The notes beneath the pieces were generated by a model, which worked only from the letters and a program-made list of their open reading frames with translations, did no database searches and was not told the origin of the DNA. This document shows positions 5,259 through 6,006 of a DNA stretch of 6,006 nt, piece by piece; the stretch's first letter is position 1; every line of letters begins with the position of its first letter. The position numbers and the translations under genes were made by a program. Source of the DNA: DASXRC01 sp036506495 (GTDB lineage: Bacteria > Actinomycetota > Actinomycetes > Mycobacteriales > Micromonosporaceae); assembly GCA_036506495.1 (NCBI GenBank), contig DASXRQ010000039.1, positions 1 through 6,006 of the forward strand, in the 5' to 3' direction.

Positions 5259-6006
5259 CCAAAAACCGGGCAAGCATCGGTACGAGAAGGTCCGCGCGCC
5301 TGGTCACCTGCATGTGCGGCGTGCCGGGCAGTACGGCAAGTTGCGAGTCAGGGATCAGGTGCTGCATCAGCGCACCATGCTCCACGGTCGTGAAGTCGCG
5401 ATCGCCCAGCACCAGAAGGACTGGCGCGGTGATGCCGGCGAGTTGTTCGTCAGTCCAGCCCCGGGTGTCCGCGTCCGACTGAGACAACATCGCCAGGAAT
5501 TCATCGAAGTGCTCGGGATGTGGGGAGAGCCGCAGGTAGGCCTGCCGCAGATCGGCGAAGTCCTGCGGGGTCGGCATCCTCGTCGAGGTCGCCTGCTTGG
5601 CCGGGTCGGTGAGGTCCTCGTGCAGCCCGTCCGGGCGCACGGAGGCCGAGGCCGCGACCAGCGAACGCACCCGGTCGGGGTGGTTCACGCCGAGTTCCAG
5701 CGACACCGCCCCGCCCATGCTGTGGCCGAACACATGCGCCCGCTCGATGTCCAGGTGGTCCAGCAGGGCGACTATGTCGCTCGCCAAGGCGGCCGGTGTG
5801 ATGGCCCGGTCGATGTCACCGGTGCGCCCGTGCCCTTGCATCTCGACGCCGATGACTTGATGCCTACCTGCCAAGGGCGGGATGAGCGTGGCAAAGTTCA
5901 GGTCGATGGTCAACATGCCGCCGTGCAGCAGCACCAGCGGCGAGCCCGCGTCCCCGTACACCTCGTAGTACATGTGCAAGCCGTTGACATCGGCATACCC
6001 GCTCCG
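5254..6006 (-). CDS. Alpha/beta hydrolase (N-terminus beyond the window)
   Basis: This is an alpha/beta-hydrolase-fold enzyme with an intact catalytic set. Numbering from a TTG at 5979, the oxyanion motif is LLHGG (17-21), the nucleophile is Ser87 in GHSMGG, the acid is Asp195 in GDRDF, and the base is His222 in TPH. The cap region lies about 115-180. The frame stays open to the right edge and reads GYADVNGLHMYYEVYG. That stretch matches the usual N-terminal strand of the family, so the TTG is most likely an internal leucine and the true start lies outside the window. No ATG, GTG or TTG start occurs in frame between 5980 and 6006. No signal peptide is visible in the part seen. Esterases, lactonases and dienelactone-type hydrolases all share these motifs, so the substrate is not assigned. 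It converges on the RibD-like gene and belongs to a separate transcript. Confidence 0.92.
   Translation of the reverse strand, partial: RSGYADVNGLHMYYEVYGDAGSPLVLLHGGMLTIDLNFATLIPPLAGRHQVIGVEMQGHGRTGDIDRAITPAALASDIVALLDHLDIERAHVFGHSMGGAVSLELGVNHPDRVRSLVAASASVRPDGLHEDLTDPAKQATSTRMPTPQDFADLRQAYLRLSPHPEHFDEFLAMLSQSDADTRGWTDEQLAGITAPVLLVLGDRDFTTVEHGALMQHLIPDSQLAVLPGTPHMQVTRRADLLVPMLARFLD

Overview
This is a GC-rich window with strong G/C third-position bias, AGGAGG-type ribosome binding sites and gene families common in Actinobacteria. The families (an actinobacterial DUF7144 membrane protein, a SigG-type ECF sigma factor with a SnoaL-like tail, an HdeD-like protein) fit a soil or environmental actinomycete. 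I cannot name a genus from the sequence. No mobile element, tRNA, rRNA or CRISPR array is visible.

Layout. (1) Positions 1-1274, minus strand: a compact set of three membrane-protein genes read right to left. They are a four-helix DUF7144-type protein (822-1274), an HdeD/DUF308-type six-helix protein (196-789), and a small one-helix protein that runs off the left edge (1-182). The last gene's ribosome binding site overlaps the stop codon of the hdeD-like gene. (2) Positions 1275-1717: a 443-base non-coding stretch with two perfect 8-bp hairpins, one probably a terminator. (3) Positions 1718-3162, minus strand: an SMP-30/gluconolactonase-family protein followed after 38 bases by a small potassium channel with an intact TVGYGD filter. 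(4) Positions 3163-3421: a divergent control region. It carries a perfect inverted repeat with 11-bp arms directly against the SMP-30 ribosome binding site, and a GGAAC-N16-CGTT ECF-like promoter pointing at SMP-30. (5) Positions 3422-5088, plus strand: an ECF sigma factor with a C-terminal SnoaL-like domain, followed by a RibD C-terminal/dihydrofolate-reductase-like protein. (6) Positions 5254-6006, minus strand: an alpha/beta hydrolase converging on the reductase and cut by the right edge.

How the genes may work together. HdeD-like proteins, a K+ channel and an ECF sigma factor suggest an envelope- or stress-related neighbourhood, but no single pathway is evident. The most interesting part is the divergent region between the sigma-factor unit and the SMP-30/channel unit. 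The sigma factor may read its neighbour's promoter, and the inverted repeat could act as an operator or as an mRNA hairpin controlling SMP-30 translation. These links are inferred from layout and motifs only. Otherwise the window looks like ordinary actinobacterial chromosome, and I see no clear novel multi-gene system.
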